The notes: generated by a model from the letters alone, not told the origin. A stretch of 58,605 nt of DNA from JAVZYK01 sp049699715 (GCA_049699715.1 JBNAVB010000003.1:1-58605), one strand, 5' to 3'. Counted from the stretch's first letter, positions 8,626 to 16,339 are shown. A program made the numbers and translations.

Positions 8626-8799
8626 CTCCGCGCTAAAGCCCGAGATCATGAATAAAAATGTTACAAAGAATTCCAAGGTTGAGAAGAATAGAGGGCAACA
8701 TCAGCCCTCTTTCTTTTAACGAGATTCAGAAATTAATTCAGAAATTAAATTTAGTGGAAGAAGGCAATTCCTCTCTCGCTAAAACCGAGGTATCCTTGC
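8626..8799 (+). repeat. Structured leader/IS-end element, copy B with left-end hairpin
   Basis: Bases 8642-8799 are identical to copy A. Copy B also has an imperfect hairpin at 8626-8644 (CTCCGCGC, loop TAAA, GCCCGAG) with a bulged C. It aligns with the CTGCGACC-hairpin of copy C over ACT..CG..CTAAAG..CG...AT.ATGA. A small unit with unlike hairpins at its two ends resembles the non-autonomous palindrome-associated derivatives of IS200/IS605 elements. In the terminal hairpin GGCAA pairs with TTGCC. The block ends 10 nt before the next ATG and is followed by ATGTAATG. The TnpA at 58104 has different end hairpins and is unlikely to act on it. Confidence 0.7.
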
Positions 8800-8809
8800 C
8801 TTTTATGTA

Positions 8810-9514
8810 ATGATATTCAAAAAAGAATTGGCAAACGAACTTTTTGTCTTTCTCCTTGCTTCTGTGTTTATGGCTTTCATTTTTGCCATCAAGTTGAAAT
8901 GGCCTGTATTGACTCTCGAGCCTTTAGCTATCCTTCTTGGTTTTCTTTATGCTTTGATAATGTTCGCTTTGTTCATTGGCGTTCAGAAACTTGTGGCATT
9001 TGCTCTTGATTGCAGAACCACCACGAAACTTTTGAGCTTTAGGCGGTACTGGTTCAAGCCCCATTCAATTTTTCCTTTCGAGTTCCCTGCGTGGTTTTTC
9101 CTTCCAGTGATATTAGCATTAGTAGGAATAAAATGGCCAGCGATTCTGAACTTTGATGTTGAGCCAAAAATAACTCATGTAAGGCAAAGATGGCAGAATA
9201 TAACAGAAAGTGATATCGGTAAGATCGCGATTTCTGGGCCTTTGGCTGTAATGGCCCTGGGCATCTTGATGCGAGTTTTTGGAGCGAATGAATTCGCATT
9301 CTTATGTGTCTTGTTCACTTTCGCAGCTTTGATCCCTATAGGCATGGGCTTCAAACTTTTCAATAGCTCTCGTATTTTGTGGTTTTTCTCATTTGTATTT
9401 TCACTGGCAGTGTTGCTTTTGATTAATATTCAGAGCGTATTCGCGGTTATCTTGACGGCAGTTATATTCGCTGCTCTCGCCACAATCTCTTATTATGTAT
9501 TGTATGAGAAATAA
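8810..9514 (+). CDS. Degenerate site-2-protease (M50-like) membrane protein, probably inactive
   Basis: This 234-residue protein has about six membrane segments. It keeps the layout of small archaeal M50 proteases: an early helix, a W/F-rich link, an ISGPLAVMALG segment like the usual AGPLVN region, and a late helix. However, the expected HEXXH reads GVQKLVAF and the NPxDG site reads FKLFNSSR, so the zinc ligands are gone. It may be an inactive regulatory homologue, as iRhoms are for rhomboids. That assignment is inference from layout. The start follows repeat B and an ATG-TAATG start-stop overlap. An active-type M50 protease lies at 13604. Confidence 0.6.
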   Translation: MIFKKELANELFVFLLASVFMAFIFAIKLKWPVLTLEPLAILLGFLYALIMFALFIGVQKLVAFALDCRTTTKLLSFRRYWFKPHSIFPFEFPAWFFLPVILALVGIKWPAILNFDVEPKITHVRQRWQNITESDIGKIAISGPLAVMALGILMRVFGANEFAFLCVLFTFAALIPIGMGFKLFNSSRILWFFSFVFSLAVLLLINIQSVFAVILTAVIFAALATISYYVLYEK

Positions 9515-9536
9515 GAAATTTTTTTCTTATTTTTGA

Positions 9537-10010
9537 TTATCCCTTTTCCCCTTTCTCTTCCCCGACTTCTTCTTTTGTTCTCCTTATCACTTTGACATTA
9601 TCTATCTTCACTGTTATTGGAATTGGCACTGCTGCCTCAAGAAGCTCGACAACAACTTCCTCGCGGGTTTTATCAATTCGCGTTACTTTTGCTTTCTCTC
9701 TCTTGAAAGGTTCTGTTAGCATTTCAACAATATCCCCCTTTTCTATATTGATCGCGGTGACAGCAGGTTGGACCATTGCCTCAATCTCCTTGTAACTTAT
9801 GGCTTTTGGGATTAAACCTTTGACATAAGGCAAGTTGTAAATTGCTTGCTCTGCGCTCTCAGCGTCCAAAGCTTCAAGAATTATGTAGCCCCTTAATCCG
9901 TGTGGCCTGGCAACTGAAAAAACATTCAAGTTCTTTTTTTCGGCCCTGTCAGCGATGAGATCTAAGGCTAGATCTTCTTTGTTCGTTGTAACCTTAACCA
10001 CAAATATCAT
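9537..10010 (-). CDS. spt5: Transcription elongation factor Spt5 (NusG)
   Basis: Spt5 binds RNA polymerase over the DNA cleft and raises processivity; archaeal Spt5 also contacts the ribosome. The NGN domain covers about 1-85 and the KOW domain about 88-125 (EKGDIVEMLTEPFKREKAKV). A charged tail follows. The length of 157 residues is typical. It is the last gene of ftsZ-secE-OB lipoprotein-spt5. In many archaea L11 follows directly; here it does not, and rpl1-rpl10-rpl12 lie separately at 16.4-18.3 kb on the other strand. Confidence 0.93.
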   Translation of the reverse strand: MIFVVKVTTNKEDLALDLIADRAEKKNLNVFSVARPHGLRGYIILEALDAESAEQAIYNLPYVKGLIPKAISYKEIEAMVQPAVTAINIEKGDIVEMLTEPFKREKAKVTRIDKTREEVVVELLEAAVPIPITVKIDNVKVIRRTKEEVGEEKGEKG

Positions 10011-10037
10011 TTGTTATTTTTGATTTGATTTTTATAT

Positions 10038-10361
10038 TTAATAAATCTTATTAGCGTAAATGTAATATCCAAGGAATATTTCTTTCATAACTGTTCCTTT
10101 AACTGTCACTTTTTTCCCTTCTTCAGGAAGCTCTTTGCTCTGGACATTTATTGAGTAATCTCCGTCTGTCAGCGCAAATCCGGATAAGGTCCCTATTTTT
10201 ACTGAATTTTTCACAATCCCACTCACAACTATCTCTTTGCCAAGATATTTTTCAGGGTTTTCCTTAAGCTCCTTGACGCTCACGAAACCGCATCCAGCGC
10301 TAGACACTAGAATCAAGACTAACAAAAAAGATAAAAGGGCAAAAAAATATTGTGTTTTCAT
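10038..10361 (-). CDS. Small lipoprotein with OB-fold (tRNA_anti-like) domain
   Basis: This 107-residue protein has a signal peptide ending in a lipobox-like SSAGC (C24). It is predicted to be exported and lipid-anchored. The mature part (VKELKENPEKYLGKEIVVSGIV...) matches the small OB-fold domain found in many archaeal exported proteins. A cytoplasmic nucleic-acid role is unlikely given the signal. It is inserted between secE and spt5, two genes usually adjacent, which is slightly unusual. A related OB-fold protein with a membrane anchor is at 35970-36314. Confidence 0.7.
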   Translation of the reverse strand: MKTQYFFALLSFLLVLILVSSAGCGFVSVKELKENPEKYLGKEIVVSGIVKNSVKIGTLSGFALTDGDYSINVQSKELPEEGKKVTVKGTVMKEIFLGYYIYANKIY

Positions 10362-10384
10362 TTTAATTTATTTTGATTTAATTT

Positions 10385-10585
10385 TTATGTGAATATCAAA
10401 ATGTAGATTATGCCTATAATAAAACCTATCGCACCTATGGCCAATATTCCTAAAGCCGAAATCTTGGAAACCTGTTTTACCTCTTCGCTTGTTGGTTTCC
10501 TAGCTACTTTAAACACTCTCACGCATTTCCCGAAGAACTCTCCTGTAGCTTTAAAAAGATTTTTCTTTTGTATTTGTTCTTCCAT
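10385..10585 (-). CDS. secE: Protein translocase subunit SecE (Sec61 gamma)
   Basis: This 66-residue single-pass protein stabilises SecY in the protein-conducting channel. It has the amphipathic helix typical of the family (about 12-40, with VFKVARKPTSEEV) and one C-terminal membrane helix (about 45-65). The gene order ftsZ, secE, spt5 is a known archaeal arrangement and supports the call. Confidence 0.9.
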   Translation of the reverse strand: MEEQIQKKNLFKATGEFFGKCVRVFKVARKPTSEEVKQVSKISALGILAIGAIGFIIGIIYILIFT

Positions 10586-10642
10586 CTTATTTTAGTATTA
10601 AAATATCCCTAGATAAATTAAAAATTAGAAGCCTTAAAAACC

Positions 10643-11731
10643 TTACTTTTCTTCAACAAAATCAATGCCGAGCTCTTGTTCCATCTCCCTTACATTCTTA
10701 TCAAATCGTCTCTCCCCAGGCCCCAATATTTGTGAGCTTTTTACTCCAGTCACAATTAACAAAACTCGTAAGGTTTTATCCATATCCTCACTAAGCTGCG
10801 CTCCCCATATCATCTTGGCTCTAGGATTAATTCTCTTGCCAACAGTCTCTATGACTTTCTTTGCTTCATCTAAAGTTAAGTCTAACCCCCCGATAATATT
10901 GATCAATGCGCCAGAAGCATCGTTAATGTCAACATCAAGCAAAGGATTTTCTATAGCTTTCTCAACAGCTTCTGTTGCCCTGTTCTGCGAATCGCTCTCA
11001 CCAACACCTATCATTGCTACTCCACCATTAAGCATTATGGCCTTGATGTCAGCAAAATCCAAGTTGACTAAGCCGGCTTTTGTGACAAGTTCAGCTGTTC
11101 CTTTGACAGCGTTAGTTAAAATTTCATCAGCAACTTTAAAAGCAGTGTGCAATGGTAAGTCTGGCGCTAGTTCAAGCAGTTTGTCATTAGGGATGACAAT
11201 CAAAGTGTCAACCGCGTCCTCAAGCTTCTCCAATCCAATCATTGCATTTTCATATCTTCTCTCACCCTCAATTGTGAAAGGCAAGGTTACTACAGCAATT
11301 GTCAATGCTCCCATTTTCTTTGCCATTGCCGCTACGACAGGTGCCGTTCCTGTCCCAGTTCCTCCACCCAAGCCACATGTTATAAAAACCATATCTGCAC
11401 CTTGAAGTTTTTGTTTAATCTCATGCTCTGATTCATGAGCAGCTTCCTCACCGATCTGTGGATTGCTTCCTGCCCCTAGTCCATGTGTTAACTCTTTTCC
11501 GACAAGAATTTTAGAATCCGCGCAAGTGTAAAGCAGATCCTGCGCGTCAGTGTTAATAGCAATAAGTTCCGCGCCCTTGATTCCTATCTCTTTCATTCTC
11601 GTCAAGGTGTTCCCGCCTCCGCCGCCACAACCAAATACTTTGATGGCAGCCTTTTGTTTAGCAATAATCTCTTCAAGCTCTCTGTCAACTTCATGAGTTA
11701 CTTCCTCTTTTAATTGGTAAAGTTCAGCCAT
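10643..11731 (-). CDS. ftsZ: Cell division protein FtsZ
   Basis: FtsZ is a tubulin-like GTPase that forms the division ring. The nucleotide-binding loops are clear: GCGGGGGNT (34-42) and the tubulin signature GGGTGTGTA (122-130). The T7 loop region follows in NLDFADIKAIM, with the catalytic aspartates of the NxDxxD motif. The length of 362 residues is typical of archaeal FtsZ1. The N-terminal extension of about 28 residues and the short C-terminal tail (MEQELGIDFVEEK) are also as expected. It is the first gene of the secE/spt5 unit. Confidence 0.97.
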   Translation of the reverse strand: MAELYQLKEEVTHEVDRELEEIIAKQKAAIKVFGCGGGGGNTLTRMKEIGIKGAELIAINTDAQDLLYTCADSKILVGKELTHGLGAGSNPQIGEEAAHESEHEIKQKLQGADMVFITCGLGGGTGTGTAPVVAAMAKKMGALTIAVVTLPFTIEGERRYENAMIGLEKLEDAVDTLIVIPNDKLLELAPDLPLHTAFKVADEILTNAVKGTAELVTKAGLVNLDFADIKAIMLNGGVAMIGVGESDSQNRATEAVEKAIENPLLDVDINDASGALINIIGGLDLTLDEAKKVIETVGKRINPRAKMIWGAQLSEDMDKTLRVLLIVTGVKSSQILGPGERRFDKNVREMEQELGIDFVEEK

Positions 11732-11774
11732 TTTTCAGCAAACATATAATTTAAAAATAAATAGTATATAAATT

Positions 11775-12437
11775 TTAGTATTCTTTAGTCAATATTTCAA
11801 TTTTTGTCAGCTCTAAAACTTTTTTCTTGAACAGTTCAACATCATTTTTGCTGACTTTTGTCATTTTCTTGAACGAAACAATTGTTTTACCTTCTTTTTC
11901 TTCTATTTTTTCGATCTCAATCCCAAACATCTTAGCTATAGCCTTAATTTTCTTGTTGTTGTCGAGCACAATCTCATTAATTTTGAACTTATAGACAATT
12001 TCCTTGCCAGCAAGAGGATTGTTCAAATCCACAAGGGCTCGCCCAGAAGTTACAGAAATAACTTTAGCAACAATCCCGTTGACATTCACGAGCATCCCAG
12101 CATGAGGCATCTCTGTGAAAGCGCTCAAAGGCACTATCTTGATAAGTTTAGGGTCGCGCTTGCCGAAAGCATGCTCTGGTTTTAAAGCAACTTCATAATT
12201 CTTGCCGATATCTTTATTCTCGAGCTCTTTGTCAAGACTCTTCAGAAGCATTGCCTCACCAATGCATAGTACAAAAGGCTCGAACTTTTTGTCCTTGATT
12301 TCAATGCCTGCTTTTTTGGCATCTTCAATGCGAGTGGTGTCAAAAAGCATTCCATCTTTGGTGTAGGCACTAAAATCTATCTCGATGAAATCCCCTTTCT
12401 TCGTCTTTCTACTTGTCTCCCCACTCTTCTCGCCCAT
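11775..12437 (-). CDS. FKBP-type peptidyl-prolyl isomerase (long archaeal, SlyD-like)
   Basis: This 220-residue cytosolic protein is predicted to be a proline isomerase and chaperone. The FKBP core begins with GDFIEIDFSAYTKDG and continues with the PEHAFGKRDPKLI flap typical of SlyD-type enzymes. An insert-in-flap chaperone domain follows, and the C-terminal part is an archaeal extension. It has no signal peptide. The gene stands alone between ftsZ and a divergent gene. Confidence 0.88.
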   Translation of the reverse strand: MGEKSGETSRKTKKGDFIEIDFSAYTKDGMLFDTTRIEDAKKAGIEIKDKKFEPFVLCIGEAMLLKSLDKELENKDIGKNYEVALKPEHAFGKRDPKLIKIVPLSAFTEMPHAGMLVNVNGIVAKVISVTSGRALVDLNNPLAGKEIVYKFKINEIVLDNNKKIKAIAKMFGIEIEKIEEKEGKTIVSFKKMTKVSKNDVELFKKKVLELTKIEILTKEY

Positions 12438-12558
12438 AGCTAAATAAGAAAAAATCGCTTTAAATGTTTTGCTTTTCGATTTATTTTTCTGATTTTTTTC
12501 ATCACTTTACTGTTACATCATACGAAAGTTTTATATATCTAATCGCTATTAAGATAAT

Positions 12559-12948
12559 ATGACATGGCGTAAGGGGCTCAGCAAAGAACTTCGGTATCAT
12601 CTAGAGAAGATCATTCTTGAAAGCTACTCACACAAGCATGCTATAACTCATGCAAAAGACAAAGGAAAAGCGCAATTGTGGGTTGCTTTGGCAATTCTCC
12701 AAAAGAAAATTACAGAGCTTGAGCTGAAAACAGCATATCTTGAAAGAACATTACAGCAATTTTTCCCGAGAAAGAAACAGCTTTCAGAGAATGAGAGGAA
12801 AAAACAAGAGGCCGAAGTGGAAGCAATATTGAAAAATCTCGTCACAGGAAAAAGGTTTGAAGCAAAACTAAATACAAAGCGAGACAAAAGACACAAAAAA
12901 AGACACGAGAAAGGGCGAAGTTCTATAAAAATAGCAAAATCTTTATAA
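12559..12948 (+). CDS. Small basic coiled-coil protein, function unknown
   Basis: This 129-residue protein has a central coiled coil (about 45-65, LQKKITELELKTAYLERTL) and a very basic tail (KRDKRHKKRHEKGR). That suggests nucleic-acid contact. A TATA box TTATATAT (12531-12538) lies about 24 nt upstream, giving a leaderless start at 12559. The end of the gene contains the promoter of the aIF5A gene. I do not recognise the family. Confidence 0.6.
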   Translation: MTWRKGLSKELRYHLEKIILESYSHKHAITHAKDKGKAQLWVALAILQKKITELELKTAYLERTLQQFFPRKKQLSENERKKQEAEVEAILKNLVTGKRFEAKLNTKRDKRHKKRHEKGRSSIKIAKSL

Positions 12949-12950
12949 AT
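12942..12950 (+). promoter_or_regulatory. TATA box of the aIF5A gene
   Basis: TTTATAAAT lies inside the last codons of the preceding gene and is centred about 25 nt before the aIF5A ATG. The transcript should be leaderless. Confidence 0.65.
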
Positions 12951-12970
12951 CATCTTTCTTTTCTTGTGGC

Positions 12971-13366
12971 ATGTCATTAAAATTGGTTGATGCTACTGAA
13001 TTAAGACAGGGTAGTTTTGCGATGATAAATGAGGCTCCTTGCGTTGTCAAGTCTATTGATATAAGCAAGACTGGTAAGCATGGTGCAAGTAAGTGTAGGA
13101 TAGAGGCTATTGGGATTCTTGATGACAAAAAAAGGATAACTGTCATGCCTGGCTCAGAGCGAGTGGCAGTGCCGATGATTGAAAAAAAGCGCGCCCAGGT
13201 TTTAAGCATCAACAAACAAGACGCAAAAGCAAGCGTTATGGATCTTGAAAACTTTGAGACCATAGACGCTGCAATAGCATCAGACTTATTAGAAAGCGTT
13301 GCAGAAGGCTCCCAAGTGGAGTATTGGAATGTCGAAGGGAGCAAAATAATTAAGAGGTTATTGTAG
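12971..13366 (+). CDS. eif5a: Translation initiation factor aIF5A
   Basis: aIF5A binds the ribosomal E site and helps peptide-bond formation at difficult sequences. The hypusine loop KTGKHGASK (33-41) is intact, with the modified lysine expected at K36. The protein has the usual SH3-like N-domain and OB C-domain. At 131 residues it is a normal length. It is followed 20 nt later by ribosomal protein L40e, so the two are probably co-transcribed. No deoxyhypusine synthase gene is in this window. Confidence 0.96.
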   Translation: MSLKLVDATELRQGSFAMINEAPCVVKSIDISKTGKHGASKCRIEAIGILDDKKRITVMPGSERVAVPMIEKKRAQVLSINKQDAKASVMDLENFETIDAAIASDLLESVAEGSQVEYWNVEGSKIIKRLL

Positions 13367-13385
13367 ATATTGTAAAAATTGTAAA

Positions 13386-13556
13386 ATGGCGAAGATAGAA
13401 GCGGCACACTCAAGACTTTTCAAAGAAGTTTTTGTGTGTAGAAGATGTGGAAGCAAAATAAAAGCGCAGTCAAGAAAAGTTTCAGAAGGAAGCGTCAGAT
13501 GCAGAAAATGCAAAAGTCTCGCGCTCCGTCCAAAGAGAAAAAAGACTAAAAAGTAA
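13386..13556 (+). CDS. rpl40e: Ribosomal protein L40e
   Basis: This 56-residue zinc-ribbon protein of the large subunit reads MAKIEAAHSRLF at its start and ends in a basic tail. Two CxxC pairs (CRRC at 18-21 and CRKC at 39-42) form the ribbon. The length and the LRPK ending are typical of archaeal L40e. It is short and easily overlooked by gene finders. It sits between aIF5A and the site-2 protease. Confidence 0.88.
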   Translation: MAKIEAAHSRLFKEVFVCRRCGSKIKAQSRKVSEGSVRCRKCKSLALRPKRKKTKK

Positions 13557-13603
13557 GTTAAAATAACTTAAAAATCAGAGAATAAAAATAAAAAAGAAAT
13601 AAG

Positions 13604-15013
13604 ATGTCATTTGTTATTTTTGATTTGATTTTTTTTGGGGTTTTTTGTCTAATAATTGGGTTATTTCTGTACAGGAAAAGGGAAAAACTTAAAATAGAAT
13701 CGAAAGTTTTTCTGCTTTACAGAACAAAAGTAGGCCTAAAATTCATAAAATGGTTCAGCAAAAAATTCTCTCCACTTTTACATATTTTGAGTTACTTTTC
13801 TATCGTATTCGGATTCGTTGCCATGATCCTTTCTATTGCATTGCTCTATAGAAGCATCGAAATAATTATTTCTTTAGTTACTATCCCAAAAATCCCCCCA
13901 TTAATGCCACTTGTCCCCTATCTCCCACAAATATTTGACTTGCCATTGCCCCCATTTTATTTCACTTATTGGCTTATTATCATTGCTATAGTCGCAATTG
14001 TCCACGAATTTTCCCATGGTATATTCGCTTCTCTCTATAAATTAAAAATCAAGGCGACTGGATTTGGTTTCTTGGGACCTTTTCTTGCAGCATTTGTCGA
14101 GCCTGATGAAAAAGCAATGCAAAAAAAGAGCGCAAAGCAACAATTAGCTATCTTATCCGCGGGAAGTTTTGCGAATTTTATCTTCGCCATCTTGTTCCTG
14201 ATAATCTTAAATATTTTCTTTGTATTGAGCACAATGCCTTCTGGCATAATTTATGCAACATCATCAATCAACGCAAGCAATATAACAAATTTCACAATAG
14301 ATTCTACAATAATCGAGGGTCTAGAGAGGGATCAGTTATTGCCCCTATTGAACGATTCCCATGAGTTAATACCCATAGGAACTGATAATGGTACCTATTA
14401 TATCAGCCATAGTTTGCTAAAGGAACAAATGCGCTCCTGGAAAAATAACTCCCAATCGTTGATAGTTTTTTATAACAGCCCGATGATTAGGGCAAACATC
14501 CAAGGAGAAATAACCAAAGTAAATGGGATAGCAGTTAAAGATTATGATAAGATTTTTGTGAATCTTTCAGAGCTATCTCCTGGTGACAAAGTAAAAATAG
14601 AAACTACCAAAGGAAGTTACGAAGTCGCTGCTGACAGACACCCTTTGAATGAAAGCCGCGGATTTATTGGATTGGGTTCAACAGTTTTGCCTATAAGTGG
14701 ATTTGCCAAAGTTCTCCAAGATATAAGTTCGGTGCCAAAGAATCCCTTCATGTTTTACTCCCCAAAATATGATATGGAAACTTTTACCTTTAGCTATGAT
14801 TTGTTATGGTGGCTTGTGTTAATCTGTATTTCAATAGCGCTAATCAATATGCTTCCCTTAGGAATGCTCGATGGTGGTCGCTTCATTTATGTCACTGCTT
14901 TAGGCCTTACAAAATCAAAAAAATTTGCAGAGATAACATTCAAAATCGCGGCCTTCTTGGTTGTATTGATATTGTTAGCTTTGACAATTGTATGGTTTGT
15001 CAAGATAATCTAA
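13604..15013 (+). CDS. Site-2 protease family (M50) intramembrane metalloprotease with PDZ domain
   Basis: This 469-residue membrane protein should cleave substrates within the membrane. The zinc site HEFSH (about 134-138) lies in a membrane helix. The second motif, NMLPLGMLDGG (about 414-424), supplies the third ligand. A PDZ-like domain with AxIQGEITKVNGIAVKDYD lies between them, as in RseP and archaeal S2P. Several additional membrane helices are present at both ends. The active site is intact, in contrast to the degenerate homologue at 8810. A TATA-like CTTAAAAA is about 30 nt upstream. Confidence 0.9.
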   Translation: MSFVIFDLIFFGVFCLIIGLFLYRKREKLKIESKVFLLYRTKVGLKFIKWFSKKFSPLLHILSYFSIVFGFVAMILSIALLYRSIEIIISLVTIPKIPPLMPLVPYLPQIFDLPLPPFYFTYWLIIIAIVAIVHEFSHGIFASLYKLKIKATGFGFLGPFLAAFVEPDEKAMQKKSAKQQLAILSAGSFANFIFAILFLIILNIFFVLSTMPSGIIYATSSINASNITNFTIDSTIIEGLERDQLLPLLNDSHELIPIGTDNGTYYISHSLLKEQMRSWKNNSQSLIVFYNSPMIRANIQGEITKVNGIAVKDYDKIFVNLSELSPGDKVKIETTKGSYEVAADRHPLNESRGFIGLGSTVLPISGFAKVLQDISSVPKNPFMFYSPKYDMETFTFSYDLLWWLVLICISIALINMLPLGMLDGGRFIYVTALGLTKSKKFAEITFKIAAFLVVLILLALTIVWFVKII

Positions 15014-15056
15014 AATTATTTAAAACAAATTTCCTTCTGCCTTTTGCAAGAAAAGC

Positions 15057-15127
15057 GGGCCCGTAGTCTAATGGCAAGACGCCTCCTTCGCAGGGAGGAA
15101 TTTCGAGTTCGACTCTCGACGGGTCCA
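15057..15127 (+). tRNA. tRNA-Ala (anticodon CGC)
   Basis: A 71-nt cloverleaf. The acceptor GGGCCCG pairs with CGGGTCC and carries the G3:U70 pair that marks alanine tRNAs. The anticodon stem CCTCC/GGAGG holds loop TTCGCAG with anticodon CGC. The T arm contains GTTCGACTC. The discriminator is A and the CCA end is not encoded. Confidence 0.93.
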
Positions 15128-15355
15128 TAAAATTTCTATTTTATATAGATTTATTTGCACTAGAAATAAAAAATTTGGAATTATTTGGATTTTATTTTTC
15201 GATGTTTTTTTGCAAAAAAAATTTACCTTCGACAAAATTTTTTGAATTTTAGAAAAAAAATAAAAATTTCAATAAAAAAGAAAAGATATATAAATAAAAA
15301 TGCATTTATTTTTTTAACAAATATTAAATTCAATCTCACTAAAAGAGGTTTCAAA

Positions 15356-15391
15356 ATGGCAAAAAAGAAGAAAGGAAAGAAAAAGAGATAG
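15356..15391 (+). CDS. Candidate 11-residue lysine-rich microprotein
   Basis: The frame encodes MAKKKKGKKKR and stop. It has both expected signals: a TATA box TATATAAAT (15287-15295) and an AGAGGT ribosome binding site a few bases before the ATG. The frame is open upstream to 15185, but that extension is AT-rich low-complexity sequence. The product could bind nucleic acid through charge alone. It could also be the residue of a longer gene, or the transcript could act as a small RNA. There is no protein-level support. Confidence 0.35.
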   Translation: MAKKKKGKKKR

Positions 15392-15470
15392 TTATAATTA
15401 ACTCTTAATCACAATTTTATTTTTGTTCTTGTTTTATTCTTGATTCTTCTTCTAGAAATCTACAATTATC

Positions 15471-15833
15471 TCAAAATTCAATTATTCCATCTCGAGTCAA
15501 TGCAACAAATTTTATCCCCACCGGCAACTGCAACAATGCTGAAATTAGTGCCATATGCTCCTTCCCATCCCCAGAAGCAATTGAAAGCGCAACCTCTATT
15601 CCATTAATTTTACCTTTCAGTTTTTCTTTAATTTCATCTACAGTTTCTTTGATTGACTTATCAAAATTTATGCTTATAACCTCCGCCTTTTTGCTGAAAT
15701 TAAATTTACCGACAGAAGCTTTGAAAAAATTATCACAAATCAATATTACTTTCTCCCATGTTCCCCTATTGACTAAGCCCGCGACCTGCCCCCACGTGCC
15801 TTTTCCACTTGATAATAACGCGATCAGTTCCAT
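15471..15833 (-). CDS. Conserved Rossmann-like protein (possible CARF-type fold), unknown function
   Basis: This protein of 120 residues (from the ATG at 15833) alternates strand-like segments (ELIALLSSG, VILICDNF, AEVISINF) with helices. It ends with SIASGDGKEHMALISALL-QLPVGIKFVALTRDG. The layout resembles the CARF sensor fold, whose last part has a glycine-rich turn followed by a helix. This is a weak structural guess. The upstream ATG at 15845 is not used: the shared TATA box at 15855-15861 places the leaderless start at 15833. It is divergent from a winged-helix protein. Confidence 0.55.
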   Translation of the reverse strand: MELIALLSSGKGTWGQVAGLVNRGTWEKVILICDNFFKASVGKFNFSKKAEVISINFDKSIKETVDEIKEKLKGKINGIEVALSIASGDGKEHMALISALLQLPVGIKFVALTRDGIIEF

Positions 15834-15854
15834 AAAAAAAAACATAACCTAAAG

Positions 15855-15863
15855 TTTATAAGG
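15855..15863. promoter_or_regulatory. Shared bidirectional TATA box for two leaderless genes
   Basis: AAGTTTATAAGG reads as a TATA box on both strands. Its centre (15858) is 26 nt from the plus-strand ATG at 15884 and 25 nt from the minus-strand ATG at 15833. One near-palindromic box can therefore place leaderless transcripts of both genes. Confidence 0.6.
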
Positions 15864-15883
15864 ATTATGTCAGTATTGTATAC

Positions 15884-16339
15884 ATGAAAGAGCGCTCATT
15901 AAGTGAGATTACATTAAGAAAATATGAAAAACCTTATGAATTAAGCCAGCGCGACTTATTGAAAAAAATCTGTTTAAGTCTCGGTTTGTTACAGCCAGGG
16001 GATTCTCGAGACATTATTGTAGATATTTTACAAGTTCTCTTTGAACACAGAAAACAAAAACAAGAACTTACAACAGAACAGATAAAAGAAAGGGCCATAG
16101 CAAACAGAAAGCGGGCAAATCTCGAAATCAAAGGGATCGCAGACTCAAATATTAGGAGGCAATTAAAAAGACTACGAGATTTGTTTCTTGTTGAAAAAGA
16201 AAATAATCTCTACCGAATCGCCGAATTCGACAGTCTAGAAGAAATTTTTTCAAAAAAAATAGAAAAATTTTATATTGCCAGCATCATAGAGAGAATAAAG
16301 GAATATCTTGCTGTCTTGGAACAAAATAATAATAAATAG
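15884..16339 (+). CDS. Winged-helix protein, possible transcription regulator
   Basis: This 151-residue protein has a helical N-terminus and a central winged-helix-like part. The segment SNIRRQLKRLRDLFLVEKENNLYRIAEF (about 88-115) has the form of a recognition helix followed by a wing. A C-terminal helix follows (about 118-148). It shares its promoter with the divergent Rossmann-like protein at 15471-15833. Such head-to-head pairs are often regulator and sensor, but that is only inference. No close family is recognised. Confidence 0.6.
   Translation: MKERSLSEITLRKYEKPYELSQRDLLKKICLSLGLLQPGDSRDIIVDILQVLFEHRKQKQELTTEQIKERAIANRKRANLEIKGIADSNIRRQLKRLRDLFLVEKENNLYRIAEFDSLEEIFSKKIEKFYIASIIERIKEYLAVLEQNNNK

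Noticed and set aside
8626..8799. Mobilisation of copies A-D by the TnpA encoded at 58104.
   Set aside because: The end hairpins of that element (CCAC..GTC/GAC..GTGG) do not resemble the hairpins of the leader/IS-end repeats.
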